From NCBI RefSeq assembly GCF_014695585.1, contig NZ_JACJON010000058.1, positions 62,001 to 126,000 on the forward strand: a stretch of 64,000 bases of DNA, given 5' to 3'. The DNA comes from Microcoleus sp. FACHB-831. Lineage in GTDB: Bacteria; Cyanobacteriota; Cyanobacteriia; Cyanobacteriales; FACHB-T130. Of this stretch, positions 53,201 through 60,429 are shown in pieces. Within the stretch, counting starts at the first letter, position 1; each line of letters starts with the position of its first letter. The translations under genes were made by a program, and so were the position numbers. The notes beneath the pieces were generated by a model. The model had not been told where the DNA came from. It searched no databases and saw only the letters and a list, made by a program, of their open reading frames with translations.

Positions 53201-54744
53201 TTTAAGTAAGTGAAGCACCACGATTTATCGAGGGCAAAAAAAGCATCTGTGATACTTTCTAAAATTTTAATAGTCCGCTGATTTGACTTTTCTAATTCTG
53301 CTTCGGCTCGCTTGCGTTCAGTGATATCAAAGATTGCCCCGTCGAGCCAAAGTACGCTCCCATCATCACCAAAGAATCCTTGACCTCTATCATAGACCCA
53401 TCTGATGCTGCCATCTGCTCGAATAATCCGATATTCAGCGAGAAACAGTTGTCCCTCTTTCACGGCTTTCAAAACTAAATTTTCACAATTGGCTGTGTCT
53501 TCGGGATGAATAATACTAGCGAAAGTGCGAATTTTGTTGTGAATAAAGTCACTAGGTGGATAGCCAGAAATTTCTGCGATCGCATCGCTGATAAACTCCA
53601 TTGTCCAGTCCGAATCGCAGCCAGAGCGATAAACTACGCCGGGAATATTGGAAACTAAGGAGCGGAACCGTAGTTCGCTTTCCTGCAAAGCAAATTCAGC
53701 TTGCTTGCGCTCCGTGATATCGTTCAGCCTACCGGAAGTACCCAATATCGCATTGTCGTCAGCCAATGTCAGACTTACATGAACCTCAATCCATCTGTAA
53801 TCACCATCTTTTGTCAAGTACCTAATCTCATGTTTGCAATATTCTTTCTCTCGATTAATCAATAGTTGAAATAGCTCTATATTATGTTGGCGCTCCTCAG
53901 GATGGATATAATTTAGAAAATTTGTATCGATGCTTTCTTCGATGCTGAATCCAGTAATTTCTGTCCATGCAGGATTTAAAAATGTCCATATACCTGCTGT
54001 ATCTGTCTGGAAAAATACTTCTTTAACGTTGTCAACAACCGACTTATACTGTCTCTCTCTTGCTAAGAGAGTCTTAAAACTATCCTGCTCCTCGGCAACT
54101 TTAACTGATAGGGTTTCATAAGGTTTTTTTAGGTCATTTGCAGGCGTTTCTACTGGAATTGCTAATTTTTCCTCTGCCTGTTGCCAGCTTGCTTCTAATT
54201 GCTGGTGTCGGCTTGCGTTTGGGGCTATAATCCCGATTTTATCGCTACCTTTTGAGCTATCCTGGGTGACGCTGCTCAAATTTTCCCCTTTCGGAGATTT
54301 CAAATTGGCAAATGTAGAATTAAGATTTGAAATTTCTTTTTCCAGCACTCGGCAAATACTTTGAGGGGTGATTACTCCCAATATTTGATCGCGTTCGCCT
54401 ACTATAGGCAGATGGTGAATTTGATGTTGTTGCAATAGTGAAGATAATATAAAAATATCCGGTAAATTTGATATATTTAGAGTAATAACGGGTGCCGTCA
54501 TCACATCAGCAACTTTAACATTTTCTAAAGAACTTTGTGCTAGGTTAAGGGGTATAATACTATGCTCGCTAAACAACCCAACTAACCGGGATTCCTCCAT
54601 CACTAAAGCACACCTGCTCGAATCTCCAGACTGAAGACTAGCTATGACTTCTGGTAGAGGGTTGTCACGAGCAACAGTTAACAAGTGACGGTCAATTGCT
54701 TGTTCTAAAACTAAAGAACAATTGGGCTGGTTGTGGAGTTGCAT
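50203..54744 (-). CDS. CBS-PAS-GAF-PAS sensor histidine kinase
   Basis: A 1513-residue soluble kinase. It opens with a CBS pair (~8-137; VADVMTAPVITLNISN and HHLPIVGERDQILGVIT) that may bind adenine nucleotides. Then four PAS domains (~235-350, ~360-480, ~485-600, ~610-730), a GAF (~745-900; AEWCAEGVN, ILSILVLPMIV), three more PAS (~905-1275), HisKA (H1301 in SMVSHEFRTPL) and HATPase (NLLSNAMKYS; DEGIGIP; GTGLGLAIVKE). All catalytic boxes look intact. No receiver. It is the first gene of a two-gene operon with the REC-EAL gene. Two of its PAS domains are close relatives of two in the LOV kinase. CBS plus PAS suggests integration of energy state with small-molecule signals. Confidence 0.92.
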   Translation of the reverse strand: MQLHNQPNCSLVLEQAIDRHLLTVARDNPLPEVIASLQSGDSSRCALVMEESRLVGLFSEHSIIPLNLAQSSLENVKVADVMTAPVITLNISNLPDIFILSSLLQQHQIHHLPIVGERDQILGVITPQSICRVLEKEISNLNSTFANLKSPKGENLSSVTQDSSKGSDKIGIIAPNASRHQQLEASWQQAEEKLAIPVETPANDLKKPYETLSVKVAEEQDSFKTLLARERQYKSVVDNVKEVFFQTDTAGIWTFLNPAWTEITGFSIEESIDTNFLNYIHPEERQHNIELFQLLINREKEYCKHEIRYLTKDGDYRWIEVHVSLTLADDNAILGTSGRLNDITERKQAEFALQESELRFRSLVSNIPGVVYRSGCDSDWTMEFISDAIAEISGYPPSDFIHNKIRTFASIIHPEDTANCENLVLKAVKEGQLFLAEYRIIRADGSIRWVYDRGQGFFGDDGSVLWLDGAIFDITERKRAEAELEKSNQRTIKILESITDAFFALDKSWCFTYLNSKAEQYLLKTRDELIGKCIWDELPEVANSSLIKQYHKAVSENITIHFETFYGSSNTWYQLQVYPYEDGLSVYFHDITERKQAEVALQESEARYRAVVEDQTEMICRFLPDGTLSFVNDAYCRFFNKQPEELVGQTFAPFMLEEKQEWITQEMAFLTPEKSVLSYEHQVVMPSKEICIQQWTNRAIFNEFGQFVEFQAVGRDITLRKAAEKALAKRERHWAALVAIGRRLLVSNNKESCYKQVLKTLGAVSRASRIYVFENHTDESGCLRMSQRAEWCAEGVNPEIDNPLLQNLSYNDYFPRWANLLARGKIVSGVVAKFPESERQILEPQGILSILVLPMIVNDKLFGFIGFDNCHEARSWASSDVDILRAAATAISMYQQRTLAELALRESEERFRQLAENIDEVFWMTNPDNSQVIYISPAFEKIWGRTCESLYQEPKSWVESIHPEDRDRILALIRNNPQGTLNEEYRIVRPDGSVRWIWDRAFPVRNAAGEICRITGLAEDITERKSAQQTLLRISAAVEKSSDAIGISGVNAEPIYINEAFRNLFGYALDELDTSGGLALLFTQKAVNQEVFATVRSGKSWRGEVEMRSRSGCIIQISLRTDAIKDTSGQVVGSIAIFTDITERLQAEQALRESEEKYRNLVEQTNDWVWEIDSNGVFTYVSPKASEIAGYQVGEILGKTTFNFMLPDEANRFQSVLNYYVSAQQPFSNLEKTVIHKNGHSIVLESSGSPVFECQGVLQGYRGISRDITERKKADSEIRSSLEKEKELNELKSRFVSMVSHEFRTPLSTILLYTELLEHYHHKWDEEQKRQYFLRIQTAIKNMTNLLNDVLIIGKAEIGKLQFSPTFLNIDVFCRDLVSEMQLTAGSQQTIMLQSSSCFQQVYVDEQLLRQIFTNLLSNAMKYSPQGGVINFSYYFQNEKLVFEVQDEGIGIPIEDQQHLFESFHRATNVGTIPGTGLGLAIVKECVKLHQGEISVNSQLGLGTKFVVKLPYQ

Positions 54745-55065
54745 AACAGTAAAGATTAAAATGCCCTGTTCGGGTGTCTTCAGTTTGTTGAGAGGGGAGA
54801 TAAGATTAAAAAATGTAGTGGATTTTAACTAATTTTTGTGTTTGCTGCTAAATAAAAAAAACTTACAGCTTTTGTCTGCACAAAAAAGCAGTAGAAAATT
54901 AGATATTTTTGGCTTACATTTGGTAAGCTTACGGGAAAAGATAAAAGAAAAAATCTCTACTTAGAGTAAGTTTATAATTTTTACTCAGGAATGCCAACCA
55001 AGGATGCGATCGCGATCGCATCCTTGGCTGACAAGGAACCCCCAATTACCAATCCAAAATCCAAA
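54745..55065. other. Divergent spacer between the CBS kinase operon and the PLP-enzyme gene
   Basis: This 321-bp gap holds AT-rich DNA upstream of the kinase operon, the HIP1 double palindrome at 54998-55027, and a short heptanucleotide-type repeat (CCAAAAT) at ~55050-55063. No gene is evident. It must contain the kinase-operon promoter, which I cannot place. Confidence 0.4.
54998..55027. repeat. 30-nt perfect palindrome with two overlapping HIP1 sites
   Basis: A perfect 30-nt palindrome whose core GCGATCGCGATCGC contains two overlapping HIP1 octamers, flanked by CCAAGGAT and ATCCTTGG. It lies 38 bp upstream of the PLP-enzyme start. It may be a protein-binding site or a relic hairpin; no U-run follows. 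Confidence 0.7.
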
Positions 55066-56025
55066 ATGGTATTATCCGTTACCATCGCCGACGTGGAAGC
55101 TGCTGCGGTGCGCCTTAGCGGTATTGCCCACCGTACACCTGTGTTGACCTCAAAAACTGTCAATCAGCGCACAAACTCCCAGGTGTTCTTCAAGTGCGAG
55201 AATTTTCAACGCACAGGTTCGTTTAAGTTTCGGGGTGCGTACAATGCAATGGCGCAGTTATCAAAAGCACAAAAGCAAAGCGGCGTTTTGACGTATTCAT
55301 CGGGAAATCATGCCCAAGCGATCGCGCTTGCTGGACAACTGCTAGGCATTCGCACTACCATCATCATGCCTGATGATGCACCAGCAGTGAAGCAAGCCGC
55401 AACTCGCGGTTATGGTGCTGAAGTAATTTTGTACAATCGTCAGGAAACGACGCGGGAAGCTTTGGCGAAAGATATGGTCAGCGATCGCCATCTCACCCTA
55501 ATTCCCCCCTACGATCATCCTCATGTGGTAGCAGGACAAGGTACAACAGCTTTAGAACTGATTGAGGAAGTTGGAAAATTAGACTTAGTGCTAGTTTGTT
55601 GCGGTGGCGGTGGTTTATTATCCGGCTGCGCGATCGCTACCAAAGCTTTTTCACCCAATTGTCGAGTCATCGGCGTAGAACCCGAACGCGCCGACGATGC
55701 TACGCGATCGTTTCACACCAAAACGCTGCATACTGTTACCAATCCTGACACCATCGCCGATGGCGCACGCACCCCCTGTTTAGGGAAAATTACCTTTCCG
55801 CTGGTGTTGCATTATGTTGATGATATGGTGACAGTTTCTGAAGAAGCCATCCGCAGCACCATGTTTTTCTTGTGGCTCCGCCTAAAGATTGTCGTAGAAC
55901 CCACAGGCGCTTTAGCAGCAGCTGCTTTACTTTCAGGAGTTGTTACAGATGCAAAGATTGGTGTCATCATCACTGGGGGAAATGTGGATATGACACAAAT
56001 TGGTAACATTTTCCTAGCCCGCTAA
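55066..56025 (+). CDS. PLP-dependent threonine/serine dehydratase-like enzyme (fold type II)
   Basis: 319 residues from ATG 55066 (MVLSVTIADVEAAAVRLSG). Upstream in-frame codons run through the palindrome and an intergenic repeat and are not conserved. Fold-type-II landmarks: GSFKFRGAYNAM (PLP Lys in the SFKFRG motif), YSSGNHAQAIALAGQL (binds the cofactor phosphate/substrate carboxylate), CGGGGLLSG (phosphate-binding glycine loop) and a C-terminal EPTGALAAAALLSG. Relatives include threonine ammonia-lyase, serine racemase and threo-3-hydroxyaspartate ammonia-lyase. The absence of a C-terminal ACT regulatory domain makes the biosynthetic, isoleucine-inhibited IlvA unlikely. Substrate not resolved. 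Confidence 0.87.
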   Translation: MVLSVTIADVEAAAVRLSGIAHRTPVLTSKTVNQRTNSQVFFKCENFQRTGSFKFRGAYNAMAQLSKAQKQSGVLTYSSGNHAQAIALAGQLLGIRTTIIMPDDAPAVKQAATRGYGAEVILYNRQETTREALAKDMVSDRHLTLIPPYDHPHVVAGQGTTALELIEEVGKLDLVLVCCGGGGLLSGCAIATKAFSPNCRVIGVEPERADDATRSFHTKTLHTVTNPDTIADGARTPCLGKITFPLVLHYVDDMVTVSEEAIRSTMFFLWLRLKIVVEPTGALAAAALLSGVVTDAKIGVIITGGNVDMTQIGNIFLAR

Positions 56026-56043
56026 ATGTAACACTAAGAGATA

Positions 56044-56748
56044 ATGCAGGCAACAGTTGAGCAACTTTCTGAGATTCGGGTTTTTGTGGATCTAACTCCT
56101 GCGGAATTAGAACATTTACAACCTTACACCCAAGTACAGAAATATAGCAAAGGGGAGATAGTCTTACATGAAGGCGATCGCTTACCTCCTAAACTATACG
56201 CCCTGCTGGGTGGCTCTTTGCAAATCACCAAAACTGCAACAACAGGCAAAGAAACGATTCTGCGTACCCTACCACCGGGGGAAATTTTCGCTGCACCTGC
56301 CTTATTGGGTGATGGAATTTCTCCGGCGATGGTAACAGCTGAGCGTGATTCAATAATTCTTACAGTACAACGAGATGCCCTCTTAGAGGCAATTAGGCAA
56401 ACCCCAGAAATTTCCTTGCGAATGCTGATGGTTTTCAATTCTCGATTGCAACAACTCCATGACACAGTGCATGGATTGGTTTCTGAAAGGGCAATTGTAC
56501 GCTTAGCGCGGTTTATTCAGTATTTTGCATCTCAAGGAACTGAATCAACCCCCACTGGCGCATCTTTGAAGGTGAAGCTTTCCTATTATCAAATAGCGCG
56601 GAGTATTGGCATCACTTACGAGGAGTGCGTGCGAATGTTCAAGAGTTTGAAGTCGGTTGTGACTTACAGTCGCGGTGGTAAGATTACAGTGTTGGATGCG
56701 GAAAAATTAGAAGCGATCGCTTCCGGCACCTCAGAACTCCATGCTTGA
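56044..56748 (+). CDS. Crp/Fnr-family transcriptional regulator
   Basis: A 234-residue regulator: a cyclic-nucleotide-binding-like beta-roll (~10-120; GEIVLHEGDRLPPKLYALLGG, LPPGEIFAAPALLG) followed by a dimerisation helix and a winged HTH (~150-225; ARSIGITYEECVRMFKSLKS). The phosphate-binding cassette Glu/Arg pattern of true cAMP receptors is not evident, so the ligand is uncertain. The gene begins 18 bp after the PLP-enzyme stop on the same strand, hinting at co-transcription and possible regulation of that gene or of itself. No Cys cluster typical of FNR is seen. The tRNA-Ala gene lies 12 bp downstream on the opposite strand. Confidence 0.87.
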   Translation: MQATVEQLSEIRVFVDLTPAELEHLQPYTQVQKYSKGEIVLHEGDRLPPKLYALLGGSLQITKTATTGKETILRTLPPGEIFAAPALLGDGISPAMVTAERDSIILTVQRDALLEAIRQTPEISLRMLMVFNSRLQQLHDTVHGLVSERAIVRLARFIQYFASQGTESTPTGASLKVKLSYYQIARSIGITYEECVRMFKSLKSVVTYSRGGKITVLDAEKLEAIASGTSELHA

Positions 56749-56760
56749 GAGAGTGCGAAA

Positions 56761-56833
56761 TGGAGGTTAGCGGACTCGAACCGCTGACATCCTGCTTGCA
56801 AAGCAGGCGCTCTACCAACTGAGCTAAACCCCC
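56761..56833 (-). tRNA. tRNA-Ala(UGC)
   Basis: The 73-nt reverse-strand sequence folds as a complete tRNA. It has a 7-bp acceptor stem with the G3-U70 wobble pair that is the alanine identity element, a D-loop with GGTAGAG, an anticodon stem CCTGC with loop TTTGCAA (anticodon TGC), a T-loop GGTTCGAGTCC and discriminator A73. CCA is not encoded. It is convergent with the Crp/Fnr gene. Confidence 0.97.
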
Positions 56834-57004
56834 GAAATTTCAGTAGGAACTAAACCCACTTTTGTTATAGTAGCTCATATCTTTGGATGAGTAAAGGGGG
56901 TAAAGGAAAAAATATCTAGACGCAAGCCATCGTAAAGCTTCCTTTGTTAGGTTAGATGGGAAACTAGAGGAAAATATTTCTACTCCTTCGGGTGGAGGGG
57001 GAAA

Positions 57005-57829
57005 ATGAGCCAAGTTGTTGTAACTTTCTATAAATTCGTCAAGTTGCCGGACTTTGCCGAGAAGCGATATCCCTTGTTATTGCACTGCGAAGCACAGGGT
57101 ATTAGAGGGACGATATTGCTTGCAGCAGAAGGCATTAACGGGACGATTGCAGGATCGCGTCAGGCAATTGACTCGGTGCTATCGTTTTTACGTTCAGATC
57201 CCCGTCTGGTTGACTTAGAGCATAAAGAGTCTTATGCCGATTCTCCACCATTTGATCGGATGAAGGTGCGGTTGAAGAAAGAAATTGTCACCTTGGGATT
57301 GCCCCAAATCGATCCAAGCGATCGCGTCGGCACCTATGTCAGTCCGAAGGAGTGGAATGAGCTGATTTCAGATCCAGAAGTAACGATTATTGACACCCGC
57401 AACGATTATGAGGTGTCTATTGGTAGCTTTAAAGGAGCGCAAAATCCCAAAACTGCCTCATTCCGCCAATTTCCCGACTATGTTCGCAGCGACCTCAATC
57501 CGAGCAAACATAAAAAAGTTGCTTTATTCTGCACTGGCGGCATTCGCTGCGAAAAAGCGACATCATTCATGATGGCTCAAGGGTTCCAAGAGGTCTATCA
57601 CCTCAAGGGCGGCATTCTCAAGTATTTAGAGGAAATTCCACCAGAAGAAAGTCTGTGGGAAGGGGAATGTTTTGTCTTTGATCAACGTGTCGCTTTACGT
57701 GAGGGTTTGGAGATAGGAACTCATGAAATGTGCCCTAGTTGCGGGCATCCTATCTCCGAAGCCGATAAAACTTCACCTCATTATCAAGAGAATGTTTCTT
57801 GTCCCTACTGTTGCGATCGCCCAGTTTGA
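57005..57829 (+). CDS. trhO: tRNA uridine-34 5-hydroxylase TrhO (rhodanese family)
   Basis: A 274-residue YceA-type protein that hydroxylates U34 in several tRNAs. An N-terminal ferredoxin-like half ([29 protein letters not shown]) is followed by a rhodanese half ([24 protein letters not shown] with catalytic Cys176, [11 protein letters not shown]). A C-terminal Cys-rich tail ([15 protein letters not shown]) may bind zinc. The ATG at 57005 follows GGTGGAGGGGGAAA. The stop precedes the cyclase start by 53 bp. A partial, scrambled copy of the rhodanese and Cys-rich segments lies downstream of the cyclase at 59471-59634. Confidence 0.94.
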   Translation: MSQVVVTFYKFVKLPDFAEKRYPLLLHCEAQGIRGTILLAAEGINGTIAGSRQAIDSVLSFLRSDPRLVDLEHKESYADSPPFDRMKVRLKKEIVTLGLPQIDPSDRVGTYVSPKEWNELISDPEVTIIDTRNDYEVSIGSFKGAQNPKTASFRQFPDYVRSDLNPSKHKKVALFCTGGIRCEKATSFMMAQGFQEVYHLKGGILKYLEEIPPEESLWEGECFVFDQRVALREGLEIGTHEMCPSCGHPISEADKTSPHYQENVSCPYCCDRPV

Positions 57830-57882
57830 CACAAGAGCGGTATTCAACAGCACCCCAATTTCCAAATCGACGAGGAAGTCAG

Positions 57883-59433
57883 ATGTACGACTTGACGAGA
57901 TTCACTTTAAGGGACATGGTGGAGTGCGGGTTGGCTCTACGCCAGTTCGGCTTGGGGGCTGAAAGTATGGAAGAGGCGAGTAACAGAATTGTTAGGTATC
58001 TTTACGAAAATTTCTGTACTAAGTCAACTGGTGAGAAATCTTGCGCCCTCGTCCGTTTGTTCAAAACTCACCCTTATGAAGACTTAGAAGCCGAACTTGC
58101 CGAGTATGCCCGTAGTATGTTGGGCGACTATCCCCCTTTGCCTGCCATGAAGTGCATGACTCCACTGGCAACGGTAGGAGAACAAACGGAATGGAACTCA
58201 AGACACACATCCGTTGGACACAAGGCTATTCCACTGGCAAGCGAATCTGTAGTTGCTCAGATGCCGATGATCTCACAACTCATCAGACAGCTTGGCTTAG
58301 ATATAAAAACAGTTATCAACCCTGACCCGAATCTTTTAGTAGAAATCGAGCAAAGGAAATACAACGTTTTCTATGTGCCTGAAGCGATTGGCAACCCCTA
58401 TATTCCCGCCCAAGACTCCTTTGTGATTCCATTCGGAATCAAGTCTGTATTGGGGTTTGGTGGTCTATTGCCTTCGGGCAATCTGTTTGCAATCATCATG
58501 TTCTTGAAAGTCCAGATTCCTCATAGCACGGCTCAGATGTTCAGCACTCTGGCGCTGAACGTAAAGACAGCACTGCTGCCCTTCGATCGAGGAGCTGTCT
58601 TCGCTCAAAAAGATGAATCTGCTCCAGCCTCTAGGCAAATATTCACAAGAAACACTGAGCGGGAGCTAGCGCAGCTTAAATCCCAGGTAGTGACTTTAAC
58701 GCAGTTGCTTGATGTTTTTGAGAAATCGATCTTAGTACAATCCGATCGACTCGAACAAGCCATAGAGCAACTGGCGGACTCCGCGCAAAAGTCAGAAGAG
58801 TTATTGCTCAATATTTTGCCAGAGGCAATCGCCAAGCAGCTCAAACAAAATCCAGCTGCGATCGCTGAACAATTCAACGAGGTGACAATTATGTTTGCCG
58901 ATCTTGTTGGGTTTACGCCCCTATCGGCTCGCTTAAAACCGATTGAGCTGGTTAACTTACTCAATCAGATTTTTTGCACCTTCGACGCACTGGCTCAACA
59001 GTTGGGATTAGAAAAAATCAAGACGATTGGCGATGCCTACATGGTAGCCGCTGGGCTACCACTTCCGAGAGCCGATCATGCCGAAGCGATCGCAGATATG
59101 GCACTGGCAATGCAAGCTGCGATCGAGCGCTTGCGAACCGAAGGAGGTGTGAACGTTCAAATTCGCATTGGCATTAATACAGGCATTGTCATCGCTGGAG
59201 TCATTGGCACGAAGAAATTTATCTATGACTTGTGGGGAGATGCCGTTAATATTGCTTCGCGCATGGAGTCTTCCGGTCAAGCAGGAAGCATTCAGGTGAC
59301 GGAAGCCACCTATGAGCGACTCAAGGATAAGTATGTGTTCCAAAAACGAGGAGCTATCAAAGTCAAAGGGAAGGGAGAAATGGTGACATATTGGCTCGTT
59401 GGCTCCTTTGCAAGTACAAGGGTTGGGGCTTAG
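57883..59433 (+). CDS. Class III adenylate cyclase with an N-terminal sensor region
   Basis: I take ATG 57883 (preceded by GAGGAAGTC), 516 residues. Residues ~1-240 form a cyanobacterial sensor region (MYDLTRFTLRDMVECGLALR, FYVPEAIGNPYIPAQ, FVIPFGIKSVLGFGG), possibly GAF-like. A coiled coil (~260-320) precedes the class III catalytic domain (~330-510). Metal-binding Asp340 (MFADLVGF) and Asp384 (TIGDAYM), adenine-specifying Lys380 (KIKTIGD) and Asp449 (YDLWGD), and the transition-state Asn/Arg (VNIASRMES) are all present. It therefore makes cAMP, not cGMP. There is no membrane segment. It sits between intact trhO and a scrambled trhO fragment. Confidence 0.93.
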   Translation: MYDLTRFTLRDMVECGLALRQFGLGAESMEEASNRIVRYLYENFCTKSTGEKSCALVRLFKTHPYEDLEAELAEYARSMLGDYPPLPAMKCMTPLATVGEQTEWNSRHTSVGHKAIPLASESVVAQMPMISQLIRQLGLDIKTVINPDPNLLVEIEQRKYNVFYVPEAIGNPYIPAQDSFVIPFGIKSVLGFGGLLPSGNLFAIIMFLKVQIPHSTAQMFSTLALNVKTALLPFDRGAVFAQKDESAPASRQIFTRNTERELAQLKSQVVTLTQLLDVFEKSILVQSDRLEQAIEQLADSAQKSEELLLNILPEAIAKQLKQNPAAIAEQFNEVTIMFADLVGFTPLSARLKPIELVNLLNQIFCTFDALAQQLGLEKIKTIGDAYMVAAGLPLPRADHAEAIADMALAMQAAIERLRTEGGVNVQIRIGINTGIVIAGVIGTKKFIYDLWGDAVNIASRMESSGQAGSIQVTEATYERLKDKYVFQKRGAIKVKGKGEMVTYWLVGSFASTRVGA

Positions 59434-59470
59434 TGAGAGCAAAGGTTATTGCCCGGAAGAGTGAGAGACA

Positions 59471-59634
59471 GTTGCTTTATTCTGCACTGGCAGCATTCGC
59501 TAGGGACTCATGAAATGTGTCCCAGTTGCGATCATGCCATCTCGGAAGCTGAAAAAACTTCCCCTCATTATCAAGAAGACATTTCCTGTCCCTATGGTTG
59601 CGATCGCCTCACGCCAGAGAAACCAGTACGATAG
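59471..59634 (+). pseudogene. Scrambled partial duplicate of trhO
   Basis: Two segments match trhO closely. 59471-59501 repeats 57518-57548 (rhodanese active-site region, GTTGCTTTATTCTGCACTGG) with one mismatch. 59504-59607 repeats 57717-57820 (the Cys-rich tail, [20 protein letters not shown]). The ~165 bp that separate them in trhO are missing. The fusion is out of frame at the first segment, so no functional protein results, although a 61-codon open frame from TTG 59449 covers the tail. Together with intact trhO this flanks the cyclase gene with direct repeats. Confidence 0.85.
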
Positions 59635-59658
59635 GAAGCAACAACATTACTGCTGAGA

Positions 59659-60429
59659 TTAACTGCTAGAGCCTACGCTACTTGCAGCAGAATTTCTCTT
59701 TGCTTCATAGAAGCGGCTGGCAACATATCCTAGAGAGTAAATCAAACTAGCGTTACTCGACGCTCCAACCACAGCACCGATTACAGGGATGAGTTCCACA
59801 AAACTCAGCCCGCCTTTGAGGACTCCAGAACTTCCCACAGACAAACCGAAAATTACCAAGACTTCGCCCCGGCGTGTGGGATCTTTTAGCGGAAATCCGT
59901 ATGCCGCAGCAATGCGATAAATCATCTCAGATTGCAGTGCTGCGATCGCAGCTAGCTCGATCCCGAACAAAGCAAGCGCTAAAGGAGGCAAAAAGTTAGT
60001 AGCTAATCCAATTCCCCCCGCTTTCAGGGCAGTATCGACCATTATTCGGTTAGCCAGTTGCTCAGGTTTGTCTAGAGGATATTCTTGTCGCAGCTTGTCT
60101 ACCTCATTCTGAGCCTTCTCGACATCAACCTGACCGAGGGCAGTCATTAACACATTAATGCCTGGTACTTTGGCAGCATATTTGATTAACGGATTTTCAG
60201 CGATAGGAGTAACGATTCTGCCTACCGTTTCCGTCCCCTGCTCCACGAATTGCACAGCCGCAGGTACCGCCGACTTGCTGACAGCAGTGGTAGTATTTGT
60301 AATCTCTTCTGCTGTAACCATTGCTACATTAGAACCCCACTTAGCGGCACAAGCAGCCATTTGAGTTGCTGTAGCGATCGCTTCACTCATTTGGTCTGTG
60401 GATGAACCTTGTCTGTTCTTTACTGGCAT
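59659..60429 (-). CDS. EcsC-like membrane protein
   Basis: A 256-residue protein with an N-terminal Ala/Val/Thr-rich helical region (~15-90), then a region resembling EcsC-family proteins. Features are ANRIMVDTALKAGGIGLATN, LPPLALALFGIELAAIAALQ (hydrophobic), a charged AYGFPLKDPTRRGEV turn, then VIFGLSVGSSGVLKGG and FVELIPVIGAVVGASSNASL (hydrophobic). Two or three membrane helices are likely. EcsC relatives are poorly understood; some regulate ABC exporters and proteases in Bacillus. No ABC exporter is adjacent. It is convergent with the trhO fragment. The opposite-strand helical-repeat gene lies 0.57 kb away. Confidence 0.6.
   Translation of the reverse strand: MPVKNRQGSSTDQMSEAIATATQMAACAAKWGSNVAMVTAEEITNTTTAVSKSAVPAAVQFVEQGTETVGRIVTPIAENPLIKYAAKVPGINVLMTALGQVDVEKAQNEVDKLRQEYPLDKPEQLANRIMVDTALKAGGIGLATNFLPPLALALFGIELAAIAALQSEMIYRIAAAYGFPLKDPTRRGEVLVIFGLSVGSSGVLKGGLSFVELIPVIGAVVGASSNASLIYSLGYVASRFYEAKRNSAASSVGSSS

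Noticed and set aside
54991-55065. 25-residue N-terminal extension of the PLP enzyme
   Set aside because: It runs through a HIP1 palindrome and an intergenic heptamer repeat; the family starts at MVLSVTIADV.
56761-56833. Antisense regulation of the Crp/Fnr gene by the tRNA
   Set aside because: The tRNA lies after the gene on the opposite strand without overlap.
59449-59634. 61-residue Cys-rich protein from TTG
   Set aside because: It is the out-of-frame-joined remains of trhO, with weak start and no independent features.
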